A DNA stretch of 64,000 nt from NCBI RefSeq assembly GCF_900187965.1, contig NZ_FZNL01000013.1:109398-173397 (forward strand). Reading direction: 5' to 3'. This DNA is from Flavobacterium sp. ov086. Its GTDB lineage: Bacteria > Bacteroidota > Bacteroidia > Flavobacteriales > Flavobacteriaceae. Under the pieces are notes generated by a model, which made no database searches, had not been told where the DNA came from, and saw nothing but the letters and a program-made list of their open reading frames with translations. Made by a program: the position numbers and the translations under genes. Position 1 is the first letter of the stretch, and each line of letters begins with the position of its first letter. Shown one piece after another: positions 36,831-45,162 of this stretch.

Positions 36831-37305
36831 ATGCGGTAATCTTAAGTTTTTTATTTTTGCTTATGCGAAAAATAATACGTTAGTGCTTTGATTATTTGGT
36901 AGTTGTGTGTTGTTGTGGTAATGTGTATGTTAAAATTTAATAATTTGTTAATATTTTGTTTATTTATTCAGTAATTAGCTTTATTTTGGTTAAAAAATAA
37001 TTTTTTATTCAAGCGAATTGCTTAATTATGAAGTTTTTCGTATTAAAAAATTAAGATATGTGAAAAAATACTAATATTGTGGCCAAAAAATAAAAGTTTA
37101 ACCAAAATAACCAGATTATCTATGAAGAAAAATTACACTACTTTATTTTGTTTTGTTTGTTGAACGCGATAGTGTTGCGTAAAAAAGTATAAAGATCAAA
37201 AGTGTCTTTGTGCTAAATATTTAGTATGGGCAAAAGAATAACTTTTGCGCTATATTTTAAGTATCATTTGTTCCAATCTATTTAACAACTAACAAAACCA
37301 AAAAA
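36831..37305. other. Intergenic region with possible signal-peptide remnant
   Basis: 475 bp with no supported gene. At 37122 a short frame MKKNYTTLFCFVC stops after 13 codons; a one-base shift continues as LLNAIVLRKKV, so it looks like the broken beginning of an exported protein. The rest is AT-rich and carries the promoter of the TPR gene at 37306, not pinpointed. Confidence 0.35.
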
Positions 37306-38370
37306 ATGAAAAAGAACCTTAAGATACTATCATTTCTACTATTGGTGAGTATCGGAGTATTTGCTCAAAAAGACCAGATTAAAGAGGCGCAAACTTTATT
37401 TGATAAAGGAAAAAGTGAGGAATCTTTAACGATTTTAAACAAAACAGAATACCTTATTCTTAATGCACCTGATGAAGACAAATCGGATTTTTACTTTTTA
37501 AAAGGAAATGTATTAAAAGATTTAGCAGTAAAAAACATAGATGCAGCCAATAATTTTACATTGGCATCGCAATCTTATCAGGATGTATTTTTGTACGAGA
37601 ATGAATCGGGTAAATTTAAATTTACGGCCAAAGCAAATATAGCTTTGAAAGAAATGAAATCTAGTTTAGTTAATGGCGCCATGACAGATTTTAATGCAGG
37701 TAAATTCAAAGAAAGTGCCGAGAAAAGTTATAAAGTTTATTTGTTTGATAAAAAAGACACATTAAACCTGTATAATGCCGCAGCATCTTCTGTAAATGCT
37801 AAGGATTATGACTCAGCAATTAAATTTTATGAAGCCCTAAAAAAGATTAATTTTTCAGGAAAAGGAGTTCTGTATCTTGCTACAAACAAGAAAACAAAAG
37901 AAGAAGATATCTTTATTTCTCCAAAAGCCAGAGAAGCTGCAGTTCTGGGAGGATTATACGAAAAACCAAGAACAGAATCAGTTCCTTCAAAAAAAATTGA
38001 AGTTAATAATAATTTAGCATATTCTTATATGGAAAAAAAGGATTATGCTAAAGCAGAGTCAACTTATAATTATGTTCTGGAATTAGATCCTAACTACGTT
38101 GATGCTTATATTAATATGGCTTATTTGAAGTTACAGATGAAAAAAGATTTAGCCGAAGAAATATCATTATTAGGAACTTCGGCTGCTGAAATGCAAAAAT
38201 ACGACAAGTTAAATGCCAGAAAAGACGATGTTGCCCGCAGTGCCATTCCGTATCTTAAAAAAGTGCTGACAATCGAGCCTAAAAACACAGATGCTACAAA
38301 AACACTCTTAGGCGTTTACAGATCTTTAGACATGACAAATGAATACAATGCACTAAAGAGCAGCATGTAA
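37306..38370 (+). CDS. Exported TPR-repeat protein
   Basis: 354 residues. Cleavable signal (about 1-20, 'GVFAQ'), then helical repeats: 'IKEAQTLFDKGKSEESLTIL', 'DFNAGKFKESAEKSYKVYL', 'YNAAASSVNAKDYDSAIKFY', 'LAYSYMEKKDYAKAESTYNY' and 'VLELDPNYVDAYINMAYLKL' are recognisable TPR units. It is predicted to be periplasmic and to scaffold protein interactions. No enzyme motif. It stands alone between a long gap and the bidirectional terminator at 38391. Confidence 0.82.
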   Translation: MKKNLKILSFLLLVSIGVFAQKDQIKEAQTLFDKGKSEESLTILNKTEYLILNAPDEDKSDFYFLKGNVLKDLAVKNIDAANNFTLASQSYQDVFLYENESGKFKFTAKANIALKEMKSSLVNGAMTDFNAGKFKESAEKSYKVYLFDKKDTLNLYNAAASSVNAKDYDSAIKFYEALKKINFSGKGVLYLATNKKTKEEDIFISPKAREAAVLGGLYEKPRTESVPSKKIEVNNNLAYSYMEKKDYAKAESTYNYVLELDPNYVDAYINMAYLKLQMKKDLAEEISLLGTSAAEMQKYDKLNARKDDVARSAIPYLKKVLTIEPKNTDATKTLLGVYRSLDMTNEYNALKSSM

Positions 38371-38390
38371 AAAAACAAAGAATAAATAAA

Positions 38391-38423
38391 GAGGCTGTTA
38401 AAATATTACTTTTTAGCAGCCTC
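38391..38423. terminator. Bidirectional terminator
   Basis: GAGGCTG (38391-38397) pairs with CAGCCTC (38417-38423), extended by A/T pairs; A-run on the left, T-run on the right. It overlaps the last codons of nth. Confidence 0.75.
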
Positions 38424-39056
38424 TTCTATTATAGATTTTTTCCCGATAGTTCTCGTGATAATATCTTTCTCCAGACTCCAGCCCCTCGCAGGCGAATATT
38501 CACGTCCGTACCAAATAATCTGAAGATGCAGGTCGTTCCATATTTCTCTGGGAAATAATCGTTTAGCGTCTTTTTCAGTTTGTACAACATTTTTCCCGTT
38601 CGAAAGATTCCATCTGTACATTAATCTGTGAATATGAGTATCAACAGGAAAAGCAGGAACGCCAAAAGCCTGTGACATCACCACACTTGCTGTTTTATGT
38701 CCCACTGCGGGTAGTTCTTCAAGTGCCTCAAAACTCTGCGGAACTTTCCCGTTATGTTTATCAATCAAAATGTGTGACAAACCATGAATTCCTTTCGATT
38801 TCATAGGAGACAAACCACAAGGTCGAATAATCTCTTTAATTTCCTCTACCGACATTTTAATCATATCATACGGATTATCAGCCTTTGCAAAAAGCAAAGG
38901 TGTAATCTGATTCACGCGAACATCTGTACATTGCGCCGAAAGTAAAACAGCAATCAAAAGTGTATAAGGATCTTTATGGTCTAATGGAACAGGTATAGTA
39001 GGGTAGAGTTCTTTTAACGTATTTATAACAAATTGTACGCGAGCTTCTTTATTCAT
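38406..39056 (-). CDS. nth: Endonuclease III homologue lacking the Fe-S cluster
   Basis: 216 residues from the ATG at 39054-39056 (MNKEARVQF). An in-frame extension to 39146 is encoded by an interspersed repeat and is rejected. The HhH-GPD core is intact: 'LSAQCTDVRVNQITPLLF', the catalytic lysine in 'LPAVGHKTASVVM' and the catalytic aspartate in 'FPVDTHIHRL'. It should excise oxidised pyrimidines and nick the strand. The C-terminus 'YGREYSPARGWSLEKDIITR' has no cysteines where E. coli Nth has its four 4Fe-4S ligands, so this enzyme apparently works without the cluster. Confidence 0.9.
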   Translation of the reverse strand: MNKEARVQFVINTLKELYPTIPVPLDHKDPYTLLIAVLLSAQCTDVRVNQITPLLFAKADNPYDMIKMSVEEIKEIIRPCGLSPMKSKGIHGLSHILIDKHNGKVPQSFEALEELPAVGHKTASVVMSQAFGVPAFPVDTHIHRLMYRWNLSNGKNVVQTEKDAKRLFPREIWNDLHLQIIWYGREYSPARGWSLEKDIITRTIGKKSIIEEAAKK

Positions 39057-39097
39057 TTCCGTATTTTTAATCCTGTAAAAATAGCATAATTTTAATG

Positions 39098-39245
39098 ATG
39101 AGCCTAATCCAGCTTTCCGTTGCAACTCCCATTGCGTTAGTAACATTTTTAAGTATTTACAAGAGCTTCCTCTGGTCGCTTTCTAAATACAAAAAATGTA
39201 AACTACCTCAATTCCGGGGTTTTCACTGTAATCTGGGGCATGAGA
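39098..39245. repeat. Interspersed repeat-like, GC-richer block
   Basis: The block between nth and the next gene contains 'CTTTCCGTTGCAACTCCCAT', 'GAGCTTCCTCTGGTCGC' and 'CCGGGGTTTTCACTGTAATC', words that recall recurrent intergenic repeats in flavobacterial genomes. It keeps an open frame fused to nth. Assignment as a repeat is from memory of such elements plus its composition; there is no second copy in this window. Confidence 0.4.
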
Positions 39246-39280
39246 ACTATTAGTCTTTATTAATGTAGATATTTTAAATA

Positions 39281-39961
39281 ATGAAAATTATAATGACGGT
39301 TATTTTTGTATTTGTTTCCCAATTTTGTTTGAGCCAAAATTGTAGTTGTAAAAAACTACCTAAATTGAATGAAATTATATCTTGTGAAAAATCAACTTTT
39401 AATAATGGAACAAAAATTTACCGTCAATTTAATTGTGATTCCTCTTGGCTTGTTTTTGAAAGTAAAGCAAGGAAAAAGAGAATACTTTTTTCTTTAGATA
39501 AAAATCTAATCGAATTAACAGAAAAATTAGGTTACACTAGTTGGGTTGAATATAAAAGTACCTTTATAATAGAAAACCGTTTAATTTCAGGTTGTTGTGA
39601 TCCACCTGAATATGTGCTGTTTGATAAGAATAGTGGAAAAAAAATAGCAGAATTAGGTAGAGAAGTATTTCATAGTGAAATTCAAAAATATCCTTATTTT
39701 GTAACTATCGATAAAGAAAAATACAGTTTTTTAAGCTTTTTAAATTTGAATACTAATAAAATATTTAAAATTAATTTGCCGAAAGGAAGAATTGATCAGG
39801 CTTTAAAAAAATCAAACTATATTTTTGCGGAGTACTTATTTGAAAAGGGGGAAATTAAAAACGGTATTTTTGAAATTAAATATAAATACAAAACAAAAGA
39901 AACTAATAAGTGGTTGATTGAAAAAATTAAAGTCGATTTAAATCAATATGTCAATAAGTAA
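39281..39961 (+). CDS. Exported protein of unknown function
   Basis: 226 residues. Signal sequence (about 1-18, 'QFCLSQ'), then 'NCSCKKLPKLNEIISCEKS' with four cysteines close together and a 'SGCCDPPEY' pair in the middle, suggesting disulfides or metal binding in the periplasm. The rest is rich in Lys, Asn and aromatic residues. I recognise no family. It is unusually AT-rich even for this window, which hints at accessory origin. Start chosen at the first ATG before the signal; a second Met is four codons in. Confidence 0.6.
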   Translation: MKIIMTVIFVFVSQFCLSQNCSCKKLPKLNEIISCEKSTFNNGTKIYRQFNCDSSWLVFESKARKKRILFSLDKNLIELTEKLGYTSWVEYKSTFIIENRLISGCCDPPEYVLFDKNSGKKIAELGREVFHSEIQKYPYFVTIDKEKYSFLSFLNLNTNKIFKINLPKGRIDQALKKSNYIFAEYLFEKGEIKNGIFEIKYKYKTKETNKWLIEKIKVDLNQYVNK

Positions 39962-40020
39962 TTAAATTTTAGAATCTAAATTAATTTATTCTAAAATCAA
40001 CAATCTAAAAACCTAAATAA

Positions 40021-40473
40021 ATGATAACATTAAAAGCCGGTGATAAAGCACCAAATTTTTCAGGAGTAGATCAAGATGGTAAAACACATAAATTGGCAGA
40101 TTATGCCGGAAAAAAACTAGTAGTTTTCTTTTATCCAAAAGCAAGTACACCAGGTTGTACGGCAGAAGCGTGTGATCTAAGAGATAATTTTGAGCGATTT
40201 AAAGCCAATAATTATGAACTTCTGGGAGTAAGTGCCGATAGTCAAAAAGCACAGTCAAAATTCAAAGACAAATACGAATTTCCTTTCCCATTATTAGCAG
40301 ACGAAGACAAATCTGTAATCAACGCATTCGGAGTTTGGGGACCTAAAAAATTCATGGGAAGAGAATACGACGGAATTCACAGAACCACATTTGTAATCAA
40401 TGAAAATGGAATCATCGATGAGGTAATCGAAAAAGTAAAAACAAAAGAACACGCAGCACAGATCTTGAAATAG
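40021..40473 (+). CDS. bcp: Thioredoxin-dependent thiol peroxidase (Bcp/PrxQ)
   Basis: 150 residues, standard length. Peroxiredoxin fold with 'GDKAPNFSGVDQDGK' near the N-terminus, the peroxidatic cysteine C46 in 'PKASTPGCTAEACDLRD' and the resolving cysteine C51 five residues later, the arrangement of atypical two-Cys PrxQ enzymes. It reduces peroxides and organic hydroperoxides using thioredoxin. Single gene, cytosolic. Confidence 0.97.
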   Translation: MITLKAGDKAPNFSGVDQDGKTHKLADYAGKKLVVFFYPKASTPGCTAEACDLRDNFERFKANNYELLGVSADSQKAQSKFKDKYEFPFPLLADEDKSVINAFGVWGPKKFMGREYDGIHRTTFVINENGIIDEVIEKVKTKEHAAQILK

Positions 40474-40613
40474 TTTTTTGTTTCAGGTTTCAGGTTTTCT
40501 TTGTTTCAGGTTTTAATTTCTGAACTCAAAGTAGATTTTACCGCAAAGCACGCTAAGTTTTTTGTTCTGGATTCTGGTTAGTAAACACAAAGTTTGCAAA
40601 GTTTAATCAATAG

Positions 40614-41097
40614 AAAGCTTTGCGAACTTTGCGATTTTATAAAATCACGTATAGAAAAAAACTTTGTGTGCTTTGCGGTAAAATTTTTATTCAAATCGTA
40701 ACCTGCAATCTAAATTGCTTAAATAAAAAAAACCGTGTAAATCTGCGTTTTCGCAAGGCGAATCCGTATAATCCGCGTACTATTTACCACGCTAGAAACT
40801 CCCCAAAACTCAATCGCTACAAAGCTTTGCGAACTTTATATTTGCAAACTACAATCAACAACAAAAAAACTTTGTGTGCTTTGTGGTAAAATTTTTATTC
40901 AAATCGTAACCTGCAATCTAAATTGCTTAAATAAAAAAAACCGTGTAAATCTGCGTTTTCGCAAGGCGAATCCGTATAATCCGCGTACTATTTACCACGC
41001 TAGAAACTCCCCAAAACTCAATCGCTACAAAGCTTTGCGAACTTTATATTTGCAAACTACAATCAACAACAAAAAAACTTTGCGCACTTTGCGGTAA
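40614..41097. repeat. 208-bp direct tandem repeat (two copies plus partial)
   Basis: Landmarks recur at exactly 208 bp: the TAAAATTTTTATTC block at 40679, 40887 and 41095; AAAGCTTTGCGAACTTT at 40614, 40821 and 41029. The two full units differ by very few bases (for example GCGG against GTGG before the TAAAA). Units contain 'CCGTGTAAATCTGCGTTTTC', 'GGCGAATCCGTATAATCCGC' and 'CCACGCTAGAAACTCCCC'. Inverted copies of the edge words lie just upstream (40536-40600). The open frames inside are frame-shifted echoes of each other and not genes. Confidence 0.92.
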
Positions 41098-41123
41098 AAT
41101 TTTTATTCGACCTGAAACAAAAA

Positions 41124-41152
41124 AAAAGTCCCAATTAAGGGACTTTTTTAAT
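41124..41152. terminator. Hairpin terminator between repeat and 41154 gene
   Basis: AAAAGTCCC (41124-41132) pairs with GGGACTTTT (41139-41147) around AATTAA, with A-run and T-run on the two sides. On the minus strand it terminates the gene ending at 41154. Confidence 0.8.
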
Positions 41153-41153
41153 T

Positions 41154-42614
41154 CTAAGTATTTTGTTCCAATTCCTTTTGCGGATGATATCCAAAAAGGT
41201 GGTGTTCTTTTATAATTTCGGCAATACCGGAAGGAAGCATATGTTCCCAGCCCGTTTTTCCCTGATTGATCATTTTTAAAACCTCGCGAGAGAAAACCTC
41301 CAAATTATGCGGATCGTAATCAGCAATATCAACAACTTTTCCGTTGAATTTAAAGAATTTGTATAATTCTTTCATTCTAGGGTGTACTTTTAAGTTGTTC
41401 GAATCCATCAAAACGCCATTGTCGTCTAACATTGGATATAGGAAAACCTTCATATCTCTGTAGAATAATTTTCCAAACGCTTCCAGAATTCCACCACTTA
41501 AATGACGATAGTATTTCTCATCAAAAATATCAACTAAATTGTTTACGCCCATTGCTAATCCCATTCTGGCCTTGGTATAATTAGCAAAATATTCCACAAC
41601 CTTATAATATTCCTGGAAATTCGAAATCATAACCGTTTGACCTAATGAACAAAGCAATTCGGCTCTATCCATAAAATCACGCTCATCAATTTCACCATCA
41701 GAACGTAAATTCGAAAGTGTAATTTCAAAAACGACTAAAGTATTGTCTTTCTCAACTTTATTTTCCTCAAGAAACATTTTAAGCGATTTCTCGTACATGT
41801 CCATGTTTACTTTCGTAACTGGACGGAAACTTCCTCTTAAAGCAAGAAGATTTTTTTTGTATAAAATGGCAGCCGGCAAAATGTTTTTCCCTTCAGGATT
41901 AAACATTACCGCATCCGTCATTCCGTTTTTAACCAATTGTAAGCTCATCAAACGATTATCAACATCTGCAAAACGAGGTCCTGAGAAGTTAATCGTATCA
42001 ATTTCTAATTGGTCTTTGTCTAAGTGATCGTATAAATAACGAAGTAATCGTTTTGGATCATTGTATTTGTAAAAAGCACCGTAAATTAAGTTTACACCTA
42101 AAATCCCCAGTGTTTCCTGTTGTAGTCTGGCATCAGTTTCTTTAAAACGAATGTGAAGAATAATTTCGTTATAAGCTTCGTCAGGTTCAATTTGGTATCG
42201 AATTCCAACCCAACCGTGACCTTTAAATTGTTTAGCAAAATCTATCGTAGCAACCGTATTAGCATAACTGAAGAAAAGTTTAGTAGGATGTTTTTCTCTG
42301 CTTAAACGCTCTTCAATTATCTGGCCCTCAAGAGTCAGCATTTTTTTTAAACGCTCTTCGGTTACGTAGCGACCATCGCTTTCAATTCCATAAACGGCGT
42401 CACTAAAATCTTTGTCATAGGCAGACATTGCTTTTGCAATTGTTCCCGATGATCCTCCGGATCTGAAAAAATGTCTAACCGTTTCTTGTCCGGCACCAAT
42501 TTCAGCAAATGTTCCGTAAATATTCTCGTTTAAATTTATGCGTAAAGCTTTGTCTTTTATAGAAGGAATCTGTTCGATGACCTTGTCACCTTTGAGTTTT
42601 ATTTCTGTACCCAT
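41154..42614 (-). CDS. Conserved cytosolic protein of unknown function
   Basis: 486 residues, no signal or membrane segment. Distinctive stretches: 'NENIYGTFAEIGAGQETVRH', 'FRSGGSSGTIAKAMSAYDKD', 'FSYANTVATIDFAKQFKGHG', 'FEITLSNLRSDGEIDERDF' and 'MLPSGIAEIIKEHHLFGY'. I believe homologues are widespread and carry carried-over labels such as TonB-dependent receptor or nicotinate-nucleotide adenylyltransferase; neither fits, as there is no barrel, plug, signal or adenylyltransferase HxGH motif. Function unknown. Probably monocistronic from the -7 box at 42637-42644, divergent from the MBL hydrolase. Confidence 0.8.
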   Translation of the reverse strand: MGTEIKLKGDKVIEQIPSIKDKALRINLNENIYGTFAEIGAGQETVRHFFRSGGSSGTIAKAMSAYDKDFSDAVYGIESDGRYVTEERLKKMLTLEGQIIEERLSREKHPTKLFFSYANTVATIDFAKQFKGHGWVGIRYQIEPDEAYNEIILHIRFKETDARLQQETLGILGVNLIYGAFYKYNDPKRLLRYLYDHLDKDQLEIDTINFSGPRFADVDNRLMSLQLVKNGMTDAVMFNPEGKNILPAAILYKKNLLALRGSFRPVTKVNMDMYEKSLKMFLEENKVEKDNTLVVFEITLSNLRSDGEIDERDFMDRAELLCSLGQTVMISNFQEYYKVVEYFANYTKARMGLAMGVNNLVDIFDEKYYRHLSGGILEAFGKLFYRDMKVFLYPMLDDNGVLMDSNNLKVHPRMKELYKFFKFNGKVVDIADYDPHNLEVFSREVLKMINQGKTGWEHMLPSGIAEIIKEHHLFGYHPQKELEQNT

Positions 42615-42636
42615 TTTATTTTAAATAGATTTGTTA

Positions 42637-42644
42637 CAAAGTTA
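42637..42644 (-). promoter_or_regulatory. -7 box for the 41154-42614 gene
   Basis: TAACTTTG on the minus strand, 22 bp before the ATG at 42614. It is part of a compact divergent promoter with the box at 42679. Confidence 0.5.
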
Positions 42645-42678
42645 GCAAATTAGGCTTCTAATGAAAGAGAAATAATCC

Positions 42679-42686
42679 TATTTTTG
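42679..42686 (+). promoter_or_regulatory. -7 box for the MBL hydrolase gene
   Basis: TATTTTTG, 18 bp before the TTG start at 42705. Confidence 0.5.
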
Positions 42687-42704
42687 TAAAAAAAATAAGT
42701 TCAA

Positions 42705-43469
42705 TTGAAGGTCTATTTTCTAGGTACTGGCACATCACAAGGTATTCCGATAATCGGAGTCGATCATCCTGTTTGCAAAAGCACTGATGCTAAGGATAAA
42801 AGGCTCAGAGTAGCCATTTGGATCACTTGGGATGAGCATTCATACGTGATCGATTGCGGTCCTGATTTTAGGCAGCAAATGCTTTCGTGTGGCTGCCGAC
42901 ATCTTGATGCTATATTATTTACACACGAACATGCAGACCATACTGCCGGTTTAGATGATATTCGTCCGTATAATTTTCGTCAGGGCGAAATCCCTGTTTA
43001 TGCACATCAAAGAGTAATTGATAATCTGAAGCGCCGTTTTGATTATGTTTTCGAAACCGTAAACAAATATCCCGGTGCTCCAAGTGTTAAAACCATTGAA
43101 GTAATCAATAACGAGCCATTTGCCGTTGGTGATAAAATGGCAATTCCTATAAATGTAATGCATGGAGATTTGCAGGTTTTTGGATATCGTATAGATGATT
43201 TCGCATATCTAACCGATGTTAAGACCATTGAAGAAGCTGAAATTAAGAAACTTAAAAATCTTAAGGTTTTGGTTGTGAATGCATTACGAGTAGAACCTCA
43301 CGATACACATTTTAATTTGCAGGAAGCACTTGATTTTATAAATTTGGTGCAGCCGGAAATCGCTTATTTAACGCATATTAGCCATGTTTTGGGCTTTCAT
43401 GAAGAAGTGCAAAAGCAATTGCCTAAAAATGTTTTCCTGGCTTACGATAACTTAGAAATTACAATTTAA
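42705..43469 (+). CDS. MBL-fold metallo-hydrolase (PhnP-like)
   Basis: 254 residues from a TTG start; the family N-terminus 'VYFLGTGTSQGIPIIG' begins right at this codon and there is no nearby upstream ATG. The metallo-beta-lactamase motif is 'FTHEHADHTAGLDD'; further ligands include 'NVMHGDLQ', 'YLTDV' and 'LTHISH'. PhnP-type enzymes cleave cyclic or other phosphodiesters; related proteins include lipoate-associated hydrolases. The actual substrate is unknown. Cys residues near the N-terminus ('HPVCKS', 'LSCGCRH') recall the structural zinc site in PhnP. A hypothetical gene follows after 13 bp. Confidence 0.9.
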   Translation: MKVYFLGTGTSQGIPIIGVDHPVCKSTDAKDKRLRVAIWITWDEHSYVIDCGPDFRQQMLSCGCRHLDAILFTHEHADHTAGLDDIRPYNFRQGEIPVYAHQRVIDNLKRRFDYVFETVNKYPGAPSVKTIEVINNEPFAVGDKMAIPINVMHGDLQVFGYRIDDFAYLTDVKTIEEAEIKKLKNLKVLVVNALRVEPHDTHFNLQEALDFINLVQPEIAYLTHISHVLGFHEEVQKQLPKNVFLAYDNLEITI

Positions 43470-43482
43470 TTATACCACAAAA

Positions 43483-43986
43483 ATGAAAAAATCCTTAATG
43501 CTTTACCTTTTTATCCTTGCGATATTAATGAACGTTTTTACTTATATGTTTTACAGCAGAGAAGTAAAGTTTGAGCAAGAAAGATATGATAAAACAACTA
43601 AGAAACTAAGAGATAGCATCAATTTAGTAGCAACAAAACTGGCTGATGCCGATTATTTTTCTCTAGAACATAATGAAAACGCACAAAACTATTTTGACAA
43701 TAGTGCTTCAGGCGGAAAAGTAATTTTATATGAAAAATTGATTCCGGTTGTAACCGAAAAATTATTAGATTTAAATTCAGATCCAAACGGAAATCCTTAT
43801 ACAGGACAAGACAAAATTGGTCCAAACAAATTTATCATCAACAAAATAAAAATTTTAAACCACAGATGGATCATTGCAGATTATAGTAATGGAGAATTAT
43901 GGGGAGAAGTCTTGTTAAAATATTTTGTTGATCAGGATGAAAAGATTACTTTTGAAGTAAATCAGACTTGGTTATATCAAAAATAG
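43483..43986 (+). CDS. Membrane-anchored protein, hypothetical
   Basis: 167 residues. One N-terminal membrane segment ('LMLYLFILAILMNVFTYMFY'), then a short coiled-coil-prone stretch ('FEQERYDKTTKKLRDSIN') and a globular domain with 'DLNSDPNGNPYTGQDKIGPN' and 'HRWIIADYSNGELWGEVLLK'. No family recognised by me; it should face the periplasm. It follows the MBL hydrolase by 13 bp and is probably co-transcribed, but the functional link is unclear. Confidence 0.7.
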   Translation: MKKSLMLYLFILAILMNVFTYMFYSREVKFEQERYDKTTKKLRDSINLVATKLADADYFSLEHNENAQNYFDNSASGGKVILYEKLIPVVTEKLLDLNSDPNGNPYTGQDKIGPNKFIINKIKILNHRWIIADYSNGELWGEVLLKYFVDQDEKITFEVNQTWLYQK

Positions 43987-44028
43987 GATTTTCTATTTTT
44001 TACCATAATCAAGTAAAAAATAGAACTT

Positions 44029-44451
44029 ATGAAAAAGATATTTTTGCTTTCGATTATTATTGGTCTTTCGTTTTCTTGCGGGAAAAAAATTTCTCAAGAA
44101 AATAACACTACAAAAGAAGTAAAACCACATTTAGTTGGAGGAGATTCTGACACTCACGGATGTAAAGGTTCGGCAGGGTATAGCTGGTCTACACTTAAAA
44201 AGGAATGTATACGTATTTTTGAAGGAACAAAGTTGTCTCATACAGAAGAAACCGGAAAAACATACACTACTGCTGCCTTCGTGATTTTTGACGGAAATAA
44301 AGCCGAGCTTTTTCTTGACACCCAAGAAGAATCAGTCATTCTGGAAAGAAAAGCAGAAGGACAACCTTGGATCAAAGGCGATCTGCAATTAGTTCCCTGG
44401 AAAGGTTATGTCCTGAAAAAAGGAGATAAGATTATTTATACGGGAGAATAA
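44029..44451 (+). CDS. Hypothetical lipoprotein
   Basis: 140 residues. Lipobox 'LSFSC' (C17), then 'GGDSDTHGCKGSAGYSWSTL' and 'KKECIRIFEGTKL', giving two cysteines that may be disulfide-linked. The remaining half is beta-rich ('YTTAAFVIFDGNKAELFLD'). The 'GGD.DxHGCxxSAGYxWS' stretch looks like a conserved signature seen in small bacteroidotal lipoproteins, function unknown. Last gene before the terminator at 44462. Confidence 0.72.
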   Translation: MKKIFLLSIIIGLSFSCGKKISQENNTTKEVKPHLVGGDSDTHGCKGSAGYSWSTLKKECIRIFEGTKLSHTEETGKTYTTAAFVIFDGNKAELFLDTQEESVILERKAEGQPWIKGDLQLVPWKGYVLKKGDKIIYTGE

Positions 44452-44461
44452 ATATAAAATA

Positions 44462-44500
44462 AACAAAGGCGAGAAATTATTTCTCGCCTTTGTTGTTTTA
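44462..44500. terminator. Strong hairpin terminator
   Basis: A 15-bp perfect stem, 44462-44476 with 44480-44494 (AACAAAGGCGAGAAA and its complement), loop TTA, then TGTTTTAT. It may serve both converging genes. Confidence 0.85.
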
Positions 44501-44537
44501 TGATAGTAGATATTTTTGTTTCGAAAAATAAATCACA

Positions 44538-45107
44538 TTAAATATGCTGTTTTATAAAATCCGAAGTAACTACCTGAGCGAATTCTTCGTTTAAACTTGC
44601 TAAAGCAGTTTGATGAATTATTTCTGCAGAAAATTCTTCTCCGTTTAGACCTTTTTTGTTAAAAGTAGCTGTTGCATCAGAAACTAAATAAACGGTATAA
44701 CCAAAATTACCTGCCATTCTTGTAGTTGTCGAAACACAATGATCTGTTGTTAAGCCTGCAATCACAAGATTTGTGATTTTTGCATCATCAAGTAATTCTT
44801 TTAAGTTTGTTCCGATAAAAGCGCTATTTACGTTCTTCTTGATAATGATTTCACCTTCAATTGGTTTTACAATATCCTGAAATTCATTTCCTGGATTTGT
44901 TTCATTTAAAATTGAATTTGGATTAGAGGAACAATGCTGCACGTGAAAAATAGGGAATTTTTTGTTTCTCCAAATTTCCAAAAGCTCACCGGCTTTTTGT
45001 TCCGCATTTACATTATTACGGTCTCCACCCCAATAAGCTATATCGTTAAATCCTTTTTGAATATCAATTAAAATTAGTGAAGGATTATTAATTTGTGAAG
45101 TGCTCAT
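44538..45107 (-). CDS. Cysteine hydrolase, isochorismatase-like
   Basis: 189 residues, cytosolic. The catalytic Asp is in 'LILIDIQKGFND', the Lys in 'IIKKNVNSAF', and the Cys in 'VIAGLTTDHCVSTTTR', giving the Asp-Lys-Cys triad of the isochorismatase/nicotinamidase superfamily. The substrate cannot be told from the sequence; nicotinamidase, isochorismatase and uncharacterised amidases all share this fold. Upstream lie an esterase fragment and a toxin-antitoxin pair. Confidence 0.9.
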   Translation of the reverse strand: MSTSQINNPSLILIDIQKGFNDIAYWGGDRNNVNAEQKAGELLEIWRNKKFPIFHVQHCSSNPNSILNETNPGNEFQDIVKPIEGEIIIKKNVNSAFIGTNLKELLDDAKITNLVIAGLTTDHCVSTTTRMAGNFGYTVYLVSDATATFNKKGLNGEEFSAEIIHQTALASLNEEFAQVVTSDFIKQHI

Positions 45108-45162
45108 ATTTAAATATTTAGGATTTACATTAACTGAAAACTGAGACTGATATAGATAACAA

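Noticed and set aside
39057..39146. 30-codon N-terminal extension of nth
   Set aside because: The protein family starts at MNKEARVQF; the extension is encoded by repeat-like sequence and matches no Nth N-terminus.
40620..41097. Two similar open frames of 70-90 codons in the tandem repeat
   Set aside because: They are the same repeat read twice in different frames (period 208, not divisible by 3), have no start signals, and the composition is that of intergenic repeats.
40614..41097. CRISPR-like array
   Set aside because: Units are 208 bp, nearly identical along their whole length with no variable spacers, and no cas genes are present.
41154..42614. TonB-dependent receptor or nicotinate-nucleotide adenylyltransferase label
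   Set aside because: No signal, plug, barrel or HxGH motif is visible; the label would be a database carry-over.
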